Below the pieces are notes generated by a model. It ran no database searches and was not told the origin of the DNA. It saw only the letters and a list, made by a program, of their open reading frames with translations. The translations under genes and the position numbers were made by a program. DNA of 64,000 bases, from NCBI GenBank assembly GCA_028817895.1, contig JAPPOQ010000015.1:62001-126000 (forward strand). The letters are read 5' to 3'. Numbering within the stretch: position 1 is the stretch's first letter; the number at the start of each line of letters is the position of its first letter. This DNA comes from Ahrensia sp. (GTDB lineage: Bacteria; Pseudomonadota; Alphaproteobacteria; Rhizobiales; Rhizobiaceae). Below are positions 44,248 to 52,867 of this stretch, piece by piece.

Positions 44248-45822
44248 TTACTCAGACTTCAGATAGACCTTATCCATTGGTGAAGACGACGCCCAGATGC
44301 CGAGCGGCGGGTTGCCAACCTTGTCGTTGTAGACCGTGTGATAGGGCAGGGTGTTGAGCCAGTAGACCGGTAGTTCTTCGGCCACGATCTGCTGGAACTC
44401 CTTGTAAAGCGCAGCCCGCTTTTCCGAATCCGGTTCACGGCCTGCCGCTTCCATCAACTCATCAACGCGGGAGTTCTCATATTGCTGGGTGTTGGACCAG
44501 ATCACGCCCTTTTTGATGTTGTCGGATGAATAGGTGCGGTGGACGCCGATCACCGGGTCACCCCAGTTGAAGACCGTGTCGATGGTCATATCGAACTCGT
44601 GATTGGAGATAGTCTTGGCCCAGGTCGGGAAGTCGGCCGAGGCGCGCACTTCGACCTCGATGCCGACCTGTTTCAGCGCCTGCTTTACATATTCCGCCTG
44701 CGGCTTCACCGAAGGCCAGCCGAAATTGATCGATGTGTCGAAACGCTTGCCGTCTTTCATGGGGAAGCCGGCCTCGTCGAGCAGCGCATTGGCCTTGTCG
44801 AGATCGACCTCATAGCCCGGCAGGGTCTGGTCGGCGAGCGGCGATCCGGGATGGATCGGCCCTTTCGCTTCCTGCGCGTTGCCCAGCATGATGGCGTTCA
44901 GGATGAAGTTTTTGTCGATCGCATAGGCGATGGCCTGGCGAACGCGCTTGTCAGCGAGCGGACCGGCCTTGGTGTTGAAAGCCAGCCAGTCAAGCGCGCC
45001 GATAGCGGCATAGCCTTCCGGCGTAGCGGTCACGCCGTCGGCCTTCTTCAAGCGCTCAATGTTGCGCACCGTGTTTTCGAAGGTCGACATATGCAATTCG
45101 CCATTTTCAAGAGCGATGGCGCGGGCCGATGGGTCCTTGATGATGCGCATCACGATACGATCAAGATGCGGCAGGCCTTCCATGAAATAGTCCGGATTGC
45201 GCTCAAGGATCACATGCTCGTCGCGCTTAAATTCAACGAGGCGGAACGGACCTGAACCCACGACATTTTCAGAGTTCTGCGGATGCGTTTTTGGGTCCTG
45301 CCCATCGCCGTAAACATGCTTCGGAATGATCGGCATGAGCTGCGACGACATGGCCAGAAGCAGCGCCGGGTGCGGCTTGGAAAGCTTCAGAACAGCCGTA
45401 TTTGCGTCAGGCGTTTCAACGCTCTGCACTGGCGCGAACATCGACTTGAAGGGATGATTTTCCTGAATGGTTTTGACCGAGAAGGCCACATCTTCCGAGG
45501 TGATCGGCTGACCATCATGGAATTTAGCGCCTTCCACGAGCTTGAGTGTCACCGAAAGTCCGTCTTCCGACACTTCCCAGGATTTCGCCAGGTAAGGCCG
45601 CGGTGTCCAGTCTTCGTCATAACGCAGGGGGGCTGCGAAAAGCTGCGCACCCGGTGCACCGGTCACAACACCGGATTGAACGGCAGGATTGAGATGACGC
45701 GGTGTCTGGGCGAGGCCGGTGATCAGCGTTCCGCCCTTTTGAGGTTCCGAGGCAAAGCTGCCTGTCCCGACCACGGAAATGAGCGCCGTGGCTACCGCAA
45801 GCGATTTGATGAAGTGTTTCAT
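44248..45822 (-). CDS. Peptide/nickel-type ABC transporter substrate-binding protein (DppA type)
   Basis: A 524-residue family 5 (SBP_bac_5) periplasmic protein. Residues 1-24 are a signal peptide (MKHFIKSLAVATALISVV to GSFA). The mature part begins EPQKGGTLITGLAQTPRHLNPAV, the classic start of the family. It has AAAGGGAG upstream of ATG 45822. The gene is divergent from the amidohydrolase-CobW pair 122 bases away, which suggests that the importer feeds an amide- or ester-containing substrate to that enzyme. Confidence 0.9.
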   Translation of the reverse strand: MKHFIKSLAVATALISVVGTGSFASEPQKGGTLITGLAQTPRHLNPAVQSGVVTGAPGAQLFAAPLRYDEDWTPRPYLAKSWEVSEDGLSVTLKLVEGAKFHDGQPITSEDVAFSVKTIQENHPFKSMFAPVQSVETPDANTAVLKLSKPHPALLLAMSSQLMPIIPKHVYGDGQDPKTHPQNSENVVGSGPFRLVEFKRDEHVILERNPDYFMEGLPHLDRIVMRIIKDPSARAIALENGELHMSTFENTVRNIERLKKADGVTATPEGYAAIGALDWLAFNTKAGPLADKRVRQAIAYAIDKNFILNAIMLGNAQEAKGPIHPGSPLADQTLPGYEVDLDKANALLDEAGFPMKDGKRFDTSINFGWPSVKPQAEYVKQALKQVGIEVEVRASADFPTWAKTISNHEFDMTIDTVFNWGDPVIGVHRTYSSDNIKKGVIWSNTQQYENSRVDELMEAAGREPDSEKRAALYKEFQQIVAEELPVYWLNTLPYHTVYNDKVGNPPLGIWASSSPMDKVYLKSE

Positions 45823-45944
45823 AAGAGGTCTCCCTTTCTCTTTGTCAGGGACACTGACGTAAATTTATCCACTTGCCAAGCACCCATCGGAACGGCGACA
45901 CCTTGGTGCAAACAGACTGCCGGAAACGCGTTGGGAGGCGCTTC

Positions 45945-47582
45945 ATGATCACGATCTACAGGGCAAAAACCATCATCACCATGAATCCGGCAAATGCGGA
46001 AGCGACCCATGTTGCGGTTCGCGATGGGCGTATTCTTGGGGCTGGATCGCTGGAAGATCTGGCCGGATGGGGAGAGCACACAGTCGATGAGCGTTTTGCC
46101 GACAAGGTGCTCATGCCGGGGCTCGTTGAAGGCCACGCTCACACGATGGAAGGCACGTTGTGGCGCCACACCTATTGCGGCTTCTTCGACCGCACAGACC
46201 CGGATGGTAAGCAGTGGGATGGTCTGAAAAGTATTGATGCGGTTCTGGAGCGGTTGCGCGAAGCGGAAGCCAAACTGGAAACCGCGGACGAGCCTCTGCC
46301 TGGCTGGCAGTTGGACCCGATCTATTTCGATAATGAACGGGTTACACGCGAGCAACTCGACAGCGTATCGCGCGATCGCCCGATCGGCGTGCTGCACGCT
46401 TCAGGTCACATTATGAATGTGAACACCAAGGCGCTGGAGCTTGGTGGCCTGTTCAAGACGGGCCTCAACCATCCCGGCATTCCGCTTGGGCCGGATGGCT
46501 ACCCAACCGGCGAGCTGAAGGGGCCGGATGTCATGACGCCGATTGGCATTCATGTCGGTTTTGATCGTGACATGCTGGCTTGCGACGAAAAGGGTCTGCG
46601 CGACTTTGCCCGGCTTTGCGTGCGCGCCGGAGTAACCACGGTTGCCGATTTGGCTGCAAGGCTGAACGAAGATGCCGTCACCATGATGCTCAAGGTGACG
46701 GGAGAGAAGGACTATCCCGTCTGCGTCGTGCCGCTGCGGTTCTTTCATGGGCTGACGCCGCAGGAACTCGTTGACCATGCCTCTGAGCTCAAAGAACGGC
46801 GCACGCAGCGGCTGCATCTGGGCAAAATCAAGGTCGTGGCCGACGGGTCCATTCAGGGCTTTTCTGCGCGGTTGAAGGAACCCGGTTACTATAATGGCGC
46901 GCCCAACGGGCTTTGGTACGTGGCGCCGGAGCAGTTGCAGGAGATTTATGAGCGTGCGCTTGAGCGCGGTCTGCATGTCCACACCCACACAAATGGCGAT
47001 CAGGCGACTGAGTTGGTTCTCGATCTCATGGAAAAGGTCCTGCCCAAGCACTATCAAGCGGATCATCGCTTCACCTTGCAGCATTGCCAACTTGCGGACG
47101 CGGCTCAATTCAGGCGCATGGCGAAGCTTGGAATGTGCGTGAACCTGTTCGCCAACCACCACTTTTATTGGGGTGATGAGCATTACAATCTCACCGTCGG
47201 GCCCGAACGGGCGACGCGAATGAATGCCTGCCGCACGGCTTTGAACGAGGGTATTCCAATGGCCATTCATTCGGATGCACCGATCACGCCGTTGGGCCCG
47301 TTGTTCACCGCCTGGTGCGCTGTTAATCGGCTGACCGCATCGGGCCGTGTTCAAGGCGAGTACGAGCGCATCGATGTCGAGGATGCGCTCTACGCCATCA
47401 CGCTCGGTGCGGCCTATACGTTGAAACTGGATGGAGAAATTGGGTCAATCGAAGCGGGCAAACGCGCCGATTTTGCCGTGCTGGAGGACGATCCGCGCAA
47501 TATTGGCAGCGACAGGCTGAAAGATGTGCGCGTTTGGGGCACGGTTCAGGGCGGGCGCATTTTCGAAGCGGCTGCGCAATGA
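45945..47582 (+). CDS. YtcJ-like amidohydrolase
   Basis: A 545-residue metal-dependent hydrolase of the amidohydrolase superfamily (amidohydro_3/YtcJ group). The N-terminal beta-sandwich is followed by the metal-binding pair H64-x-H66 (EGHAHTMEGT). Further likely ligands lie in HTHTNGDQAT and HSDAPITPLGPL. There is no signal peptide. It should hydrolyse an amide or imine C-N bond of a small molecule in the cytoplasm. ATG 45945 is chosen for its GGGAGG ribosome-binding site and for family length. Its stop overlaps the start of the CobW-type gene (ATGA), a strong sign of a joint function. Confidence 0.85.
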   Translation: MITIYRAKTIITMNPANAEATHVAVRDGRILGAGSLEDLAGWGEHTVDERFADKVLMPGLVEGHAHTMEGTLWRHTYCGFFDRTDPDGKQWDGLKSIDAVLERLREAEAKLETADEPLPGWQLDPIYFDNERVTREQLDSVSRDRPIGVLHASGHIMNVNTKALELGGLFKTGLNHPGIPLGPDGYPTGELKGPDVMTPIGIHVGFDRDMLACDEKGLRDFARLCVRAGVTTVADLAARLNEDAVTMMLKVTGEKDYPVCVVPLRFFHGLTPQELVDHASELKERRTQRLHLGKIKVVADGSIQGFSARLKEPGYYNGAPNGLWYVAPEQLQEIYERALERGLHVHTHTNGDQATELVLDLMEKVLPKHYQADHRFTLQHCQLADAAQFRRMAKLGMCVNLFANHHFYWGDEHYNLTVGPERATRMNACRTALNEGIPMAIHSDAPITPLGPLFTAWCAVNRLTASGRVQGEYERIDVEDALYAITLGAAYTLKLDGEIGSIEAGKRADFAVLEDDPRNIGSDRLKDVRVWGTVQGGRIFEAAAQ

Positions 47583-48502
47583 CGAGACTGCCGGTTACGG
47601 TAATTGGCGGATATCTGGGCTCGGGCAAGACGACGCTGGTCAATCACTTGCTGCGCAATGCGGATGGCAAGCGGCTGGCCGTTCTGGTCAACGAGTTTGG
47701 GGAATTGCCTATCGATGAGGATTTAATCATCGGCAAGGAAGGTGACGTGATCGCGCTGGCCGGTGGCTGCGTTTGCTGTTCCTATGGCGACGACCTGACG
47801 GGTGCGCTCATCGAACTTGCAGCGTCAGACGATCCGCCGGATCTCGTGCTTTTGGAAGCGAGCGGGGTGGCGATGCCGGGCGCCATTGCCGGGGTGCTTG
47901 GGCTTTTTGATCAGTTCGAACTTACCGGAATCGTCGTGCTCGCCGATGCTCAGACGATCTGCAAGCGGTTGGACGATGCCTATGTGGGCGACACGATTCG
48001 CAGGCAAGTCCGAGACGCTGATTTGGTCCTATTGACGAAGGTCGATCTGGCAAGCGAAGCGCAGACAAGCAATGCGGCCAAACGGCTCGCCGAATTCGCC
48101 CGCGATGCGCAATTGCTTTCGGTTGCAAATGGCGAGGTGGACCTGTCGATCATCACATCGAAAATGGCTGTGAATTGGGAGCACGGTGCGCCTCTGGTAC
48201 CAAAGCACGATGCCAATATTTTCGTTTCCCGAAGCATGATTTTGCCGGATGCGGTGACGAGCGAGGCCCTGAAAAATTGGTTGGAGGCGCATGCAGGAAC
48301 GCTGGTTCGGGCCAAGGGGTTCGCGCGCTCAAAAAGCGGCGGCATGAAGAGTGTCCAACTGTCCGGTGATCAGGTGACTGTGGCTGATGTCGACGATCAG
48401 CCCAAGGCGGCCTTGGCATTGATCGGTCTGCGCGATGGTTCGGCTGAGACATGGTTGGGTGCCGACGCTGTTGAATTGCTGGCCTCAATCGAAGCGGCCT
48501 GA
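47579..48502 (+). CDS. CobW/COG0523-family GTPase, probable metallochaperone
   Basis: A 307-residue G3E GTPase. Walker A is GYLGSGKTT (11-19), the switch I metal motif is GGCVCC (C64, C66, C67, CxCC), and VNEFGE and a late TKVD (LLTKVDLA) complete the nucleotide site. A CobW C-terminal domain appears short, ending near 307. COG0523 proteins deliver zinc, cobalt or other metals to specific client enzymes. Overlap with the amidohydrolase gene makes that metalloenzyme the likely client. No Zur-box-like sequence could be identified with confidence. Confidence 0.88.
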   Translation: MTRLPVTVIGGYLGSGKTTLVNHLLRNADGKRLAVLVNEFGELPIDEDLIIGKEGDVIALAGGCVCCSYGDDLTGALIELAASDDPPDLVLLEASGVAMPGAIAGVLGLFDQFELTGIVVLADAQTICKRLDDAYVGDTIRRQVRDADLVLLTKVDLASEAQTSNAAKRLAEFARDAQLLSVANGEVDLSIITSKMAVNWEHGAPLVPKHDANIFVSRSMILPDAVTSEALKNWLEAHAGTLVRAKGFARSKSGGMKSVQLSGDQVTVADVDDQPKAALALIGLRDGSAETWLGADAVELLASIEAA

Positions 48503-48627
48503 CGATGATTGCAAAATATCTGCACAAAACTGCTGACGCGCTTGATCGGGGTGCGATCCGAACCGTGCACGGCGTCGGCTTTCAGCTTAACCGATGCGAA
48601 GGGCGGCTGTGATCGTTCCTGAATGAC

Positions 48628-49716
48628 TCAGATGGCAGGCTGCTGTTGCGTTGCGCAGTGAATGCCGCCACCGATTTCGCCAAGCGCATCGACATTGAGT
48701 GTGACTATTTCACGCCCGGGGTAATGACGTTTCACTGCGTCCTGAGCAAGGCGGTCCGTTCGCCGGTCCCCGAACTCAGCCATGATCACGGCACCGTTGC
48801 AGACATAGTAATTCGCATAGGAGGCGACGAAATCATCGCTGCGGACGCGACGTTTGTTGGGCTCCGCTACAATGTCGATTTCAAGCCCGGCGGAACGCAG
48901 TCGCGAAAACGTCTCAAGCGCCGCAGAGTGAAATGGATCACGCTGGTCTTGTCGCTCCGGCAGGTTGATGAAGACGCGGCCAGACCCCGTGAAGCGCGCC
49001 AGACTGTCAATGTGGTAGTCGGTGATGTCATGGCCGCTCAGTCCCGGCGACCAGATCATGGTGCGCGCGCCATAGGCTTGCAGCAGTCTGCGCTCGGTCT
49101 CTTCGCGCGACATGCCGGGATTGCGATTGGCGTTCACCCATGAACTTTCATGCGCCATCAGCAGGCCATGGCCATCGCTTTCCACGCCCCCGCCTTCGCC
49201 GGTCAGACCGCTATCGATGATCGATACGCCCAGGCGCTTAGCTATACGACGAGCGACGAGTCCATCATGGCGATGAACCTGCCGATTGCCCCATCCGTTG
49301 AATTGAATGTGGCTGACCACAAGTTCGCCCTTTGTGGTCTTTGCAAAGAGCGGTCCGGAATCGCGACACCACAGATCTTCCGTTGGAATGTCCCAAAGCG
49401 CGATGGTCTGCGACAACAACCGTCTGGCTTTCGCGTGATGCTCCTTTGCCGCCAGCATCACGACAGGTTCGAACTCGGCAATCGCATTGGCGACATCAGC
49501 GATCGTCTCCTGCAAGTGCTGCAAAAACCAACGATCCGAGTGAACGCGGCGACTGACCGGCCACTGCATGAAAGTGCGTTCATGCGGCGCGTCTTCCGAC
49601 GGTATGGAGAGAGACGTTTGATCGTTCGACATTGCGATGTGTTTTGTCTGCAAGCTTGCAAAACCGGCGGCACCAGCAGCCAGAACGGCGCGGCGGGTTG
49701 GCCTGATCCTACTCAA
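48628..49716 (-). CDS. Agmatine deiminase-family protein with Tat-type signal
   Basis: A 362-residue peptidyl-arginine-deiminase-fold protein. The family motifs include FMQWP near residue 49, LWCRDSGP and GEGGGVESDGHG, and the nucleophilic Cys is C354 in GGGIHC near the C-terminus. The first ~30 residues read RPTRRAVLAAGAAGFASL, a twin-arginine-like signal, so the protein is probably exported, unlike ordinary cytoplasmic agmatine deiminase. It would hydrolyse agmatine to N-carbamoylputrescine plus ammonia. It overlaps the DUF1194 gene by eight bases and is convergent with the CobW-type gene. Confidence 0.87.
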   Translation of the reverse strand: MSRIRPTRRAVLAAGAAGFASLQTKHIAMSNDQTSLSIPSEDAPHERTFMQWPVSRRVHSDRWFLQHLQETIADVANAIAEFEPVVMLAAKEHHAKARRLLSQTIALWDIPTEDLWCRDSGPLFAKTTKGELVVSHIQFNGWGNRQVHRHDGLVARRIAKRLGVSIIDSGLTGEGGGVESDGHGLLMAHESSWVNANRNPGMSREETERRLLQAYGARTMIWSPGLSGHDITDYHIDSLARFTGSGRVFINLPERQDQRDPFHSAALETFSRLRSAGLEIDIVAEPNKRRVRSDDFVASYANYYVCNGAVIMAEFGDRRTDRLAQDAVKRHYPGREIVTLNVDALGEIGGGIHCATQQQPAI

Positions 49717-50434
49717 GGCTCGCCAGTTCGAGCAGGAATTTGCGTTTCATCGTTTCGCCGAATGTCAGATAGGTTTCAGCAGACTCGACGAATGATCCCA
49801 CGCCGCCCGCGACCTGCGACTTAAAATAGTTCACCAGACCTCCCTCTGGATGGGTGTGGGTGAAAGCGTGGGCGGCGGCAATTCGATCAACAATGGCCAG
49901 AACATTGATCACAACGCCTCGGCGCACGGCCTCATCGCGGACCTGCGTGATTTCGGCCCCAATATTGCTGGTGCCGTCAGACGATATGTCGATCACCCGC
50001 CGCGCCGCGCGCATCGGTGCCCGGTCAAACTGCGCAAGGCAATATTGCACCGCTTCGCCAGTCGATGTGTTACGCACATGGGCGTCGATCCAGGGTGGCG
50101 ACGAGGAGCGACGGATCCTTTCCGCAAACTCCTGCGCAGCCTCAGCGCCATCAATAACAAACCAATCCACGCCCAGAAATTGCTGATCCTGTTTTGCCCA
50201 TTCGACATAGGCGACGCCGATGCGCCCATGCAGCCCGCTTTCGATCAGAGCGACGACTTCGGCGTCCTCGATCGCGGCAGCGTGCCCTTTGCGTTGCAGG
50301 TCATACTCCATGACGGTTACGCTTTCTGAAACATCAGCAGCCAGACATAACAGCATATCGACTTCCTGCGCGGCGCGAGCGCTGTGCGACATCAGGCAGG
50401 CAAGGATCACAGCAGTGAGCATATGAGAGATCAT
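49709..50434 (-). CDS. Secreted DUF1194 (von Willebrand factor A-like) protein
   Basis: A 241-residue protein with a signal peptide (MISHMLTAVILACLMSHSARA) followed by a VWA-like fold: the MIDAS-type motif AADVSESV, then VRNTSTGEAV and a later IDISSDGTSN. Such domains bind a divalent metal and a protein ligand. DUF1194 proteins are common in Rhizobiales and uncharacterised. ATG 50434 is preferred to an upstream start at 50464 because the signal peptide then begins correctly. It is directly coupled to the agmatine-deiminase-family gene downstream, so both may act in the periplasm. Confidence 0.82.
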   Translation of the reverse strand: MISHMLTAVILACLMSHSARAAQEVDMLLCLAADVSESVTVMEYDLQRKGHAAAIEDAEVVALIESGLHGRIGVAYVEWAKQDQQFLGVDWFVIDGAEAAQEFAERIRRSSSPPWIDAHVRNTSTGEAVQYCLAQFDRAPMRAARRVIDISSDGTSNIGAEITQVRDEAVRRGVVINVLAIVDRIAAAHAFTHTHPEGGLVNYFKSQVAGGVGSFVESAETYLTFGETMKRKFLLELASLE

Positions 50435-50650
50435 GGAACATTCCCGATCATGCGGTTGCTGCATACCATGCTGCCATCACCGGCTGATATGCGCAAACTC
50501 TTACAGCGCTGTGATCAGTTTCGGTCGAATGAACCCGGTAACGCGTCTATCATCGTCATTGTGGGGCGTGTCCCCGCAATCCGATTTTCTGGATGCCGGG
50601 CACAGGGCCCGGTATGAAGCGTGTTTTCGTACGTTGAGGGTCCCAGAGGA

Positions 50651-51923
50651 TCAGTTGGTTCGGCCTTGTGCCGTTGCGTCACGCTTTCGTTCCAAGAAGC
50701 GTTTCTCCGAGGCGTTGCTGGAAAGGGCTATGGCCTTCTCGTAGCAAGAGAGTGCGTCATTCACTCTATTGGAGCGGGCCAGCAGGTCCGCACGGGCGGC
50801 GAAATAGGGCTGGTAGCGCTCCAACGCTCCGTCTTCGTTCACCACATCCAGCATAGCCAGTCCGGCTTCGACGCTAACCGCATGTGAAGCCGCCACCGCC
50901 CAGTTTACCTTCACCACCGCCGTCGGGCTGATCTCTGCAAGCAGCCGGTAGAGCGCATGAATTTGTGGCCAATCGGTTGCCGCCCAGTCTTTGGCCTGCG
51001 CGTGAACTGCGCTGATGGCTGCCTGGAGTTGATAGGCGCCGATGCGACCCTTGGGCAAGACATCCTCAAGAAGCGCAGCGCCCTCCGCGATGCGCGTTTG
51101 ATCCCATCGCGCGCGGTTTTGATGTTCCAGTGCAACCATGTTGCCGTCGTCGTCCATTCGGGTCAGCCGCCGGGAATCATGCAGCAGCATGAGCGCCAGA
51201 AGACCGCCAATTTCCGGTTCGTCCGGCATGAGAGAGCGCAGCATACGCGCCAGTCTGATCGCCTCATCGCTCAGGCTGATGCGGGTCGGCATGTCGCCAC
51301 TGTGTGGGGCATAGCCCTCGTTGAAAATCAGATAGATGACGCCGAGGACAGAAGACAGCCTTTCAGGCAGGTCAGCGGCATCGGGAATGCGATAAGGAAT
51401 GCCTGCGGCCGCGATCTTCTTCTTTGCCCTTGTCAGGCGTGCTGCCATTGCCTCGGTTTTGTCGAGAAAGGCGGTGGCAATTTCCTGCGTGGTCAATCCA
51501 CCCAATGTGCGCAGTGTGAGCGCGATGCGGGATTTTTTCTTCAAGCGCGGGATGGCAGCAGGTGAAGATCATCTCCAGACGCTTGTCGATCATCAGTTCC
51601 GAGGGAGCGTCATCCTGAGACTGATGTTCAAGATCGAGCAGGTAAGAGAGTTCAGCCTGTTTGGATGCGAAAGTGGCGTCGCGTCGCAATCGGTCAATCG
51701 CCTTTCTGCGCGCAGTGGTGATGAGCCATGCAGCCGGACTTTTTGGCAGGCCATTACGGTGCCAATGGTCCATTGCCGAGATCACGGCTTCCTGAAGACA
51801 GTCCTCCGCAAGCTGAATGTCGCCGAGTGTCTTGACGAGCGATGCAAGAATGCGCCCCCACTCTTCGCGAACCGTCTGTTCGATGGTCCTTTCAGGCGAG
51901 AATGGGGGCAGCACGATGGGCAA
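50651..51923 (-). pseudogene. ECF42-type RNA polymerase sigma factor, split by a frameshift at an A6 run
   Basis: Two minus-strand frames together make one sigma factor of about 420 residues. The upstream part (51923 to about 51540) contains sigma region 2 (LAEDCLQEAVISAMDHW, then PAAWLITTARRKAIDRLRRD) and ends at CCHPALEEK. The downstream part (to 50651) starts with SRIALTLRTLGGLTTQEIA, region 4, and continues through the long TPR-like C-terminal domain of this group. They join at GAAGAAAAAATC (A6 at 51533-51538); one A fewer restores the frame. This is either a real mutation, a sequencing error or slippage at the A run. The start is a TTG at 51923 or a GTG at 51914. Upstream genes encode a MAPEG protein and the DGPF/YciI protein usual for ECF42. 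Confidence 0.75.
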
Positions 51924-51934
51924 AGATGTTCCGC

Positions 51935-52378
51935 TTAGAACAGCAACCAGAATGCCGTAGCGAAGGCGAGCATGACATTCATCATGAAGGCGCCGACATA
52001 GCTGATTGTGCGCAGGCCGCCGCCAACTTTGCCCACGCCGCTGTAGTAAATCGCCCAATAGGCGAGGCGGATGCCGACGTGGAGAATGACGAGCCAGTTC
52101 ACCAGCGCCGCACTGACGCCTGCAATGATGGCAAGGCCCGTTGTGGCAAGCATGACAGGCAGATTTTCCGTGGAATTGCCATAGGTGCGCAAGATGCGAA
52201 AACTGCGCAGGCCGTGATCACCCTTAAGCGGCATACCCGCCACTTGCTCGCCACCGGCCAATCCAAGAACACCGGCAAGGAAGCCCTGTGTGAGCACTGC
52301 GAGGCAAAGGATAATCAGTGCCGCCAAGGCTGGTTGATATGCCGCAAGTTGCGGCACCGAAAGCAAAATGGGGTCCAT
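51935..52378 (-). CDS. MAPEG-family membrane protein
   Basis: A 147-residue inner-membrane protein with four hydrophobic helices (ALAALIILCLAVLTQGFL, then PVMLATTGLAIIAGV and others). It belongs to the MAPEG group (eicosanoid and glutathione metabolism-type proteins), where small bacterial members are mostly uncharacterised; the motif RTYGNSTENLPV resembles the glutathione-contact region. ATG 52378 follows GGAGGAGG at good spacing, which settles the start. It lies between the DGPF protein gene and the sigma factor gene and is likely co-transcribed with both. Confidence 0.8.
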   Translation of the reverse strand: MDPILLSVPQLAAYQPALAALIILCLAVLTQGFLAGVLGLAGGEQVAGMPLKGDHGLRSFRILRTYGNSTENLPVMLATTGLAIIAGVSAALVNWLVILHVGIRLAYWAIYYSGVGKVGGGLRTISYVGAFMMNVMLAFATAFWLLF

Positions 52379-52424
52379 GAGATTTTCCTCCTCCATGAGT
52401 TGAAGCGTTGGCGAAGTGTGCCGA

Positions 52425-52775
52425 TCACTCGTAGACTTCGATGGGCCGCACCTCGATGCGACCATCCTTGGCGGTCGGAATCATAGCTGCATATTTCAAC
52501 GCTTCGTCGAGATCGTTGCATTCGAGCAGGTAATAGCCGCCAAGCTGCTCCTTTGTTTCGGCGAACGGGCCGTCCGTGGTTTCCACCTTGCCGTCTCGAA
52601 CCTTAAGCGTGGTCGCGGTTGCCACGGGTTGAAGCGCATCACCGGCGACGAATTTTCCGGCTTCGCGCACGGTTTGAGTGAACTCCACATAGGCCTGCAT
52701 AAATGGGCCGAATTCTTCCGTGCCCGGCTGGGGGCCTGCACCTTCGGCGGAATAGATGAGAAGCATATATTGCAT
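52425..52775 (-). CDS. YciI/DGPF-domain protein, partner of ECF42 sigma
   Basis: A 116-residue YCII-related protein. It begins MQYMLLIYSAEG and carries the hallmark DGPFAETKEQLGGYYLLE and a C-terminal IEVRPIEVYE. Genes for such DGPF proteins accompany ECF42 sigma factors in many actinobacteria and proteobacteria, where the sigma typically controls them. ATG 52775 (after AAGGAAAGG) matches the family start; the frame extends 28 residues further upstream without similarity. The next gene is the MAPEG protein, 46 bases downstream. Confidence 0.87.
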   Translation of the reverse strand: MQYMLLIYSAEGAGPQPGTEEFGPFMQAYVEFTQTVREAGKFVAGDALQPVATATTLKVRDGKVETTDGPFAETKEQLGGYYLLECNDLDEALKYAAMIPTAKDGRIEVRPIEVYE

Positions 52776-52867
52776 GGGTTTGAACCTTTCCTTCACCAGA
52801 GACGACATGCCTCCGTGCCCTCCAGACGAATGGGGTTGCGCGAAATCGACAACGGTCAAAGACTTCT

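Noticed and set aside
46401-47354. Open frame of 317 codons on the minus strand opposite the amidohydrolase
   Set aside because: No similarity to any family and no ribosome-binding site; shadow of a strong gene.
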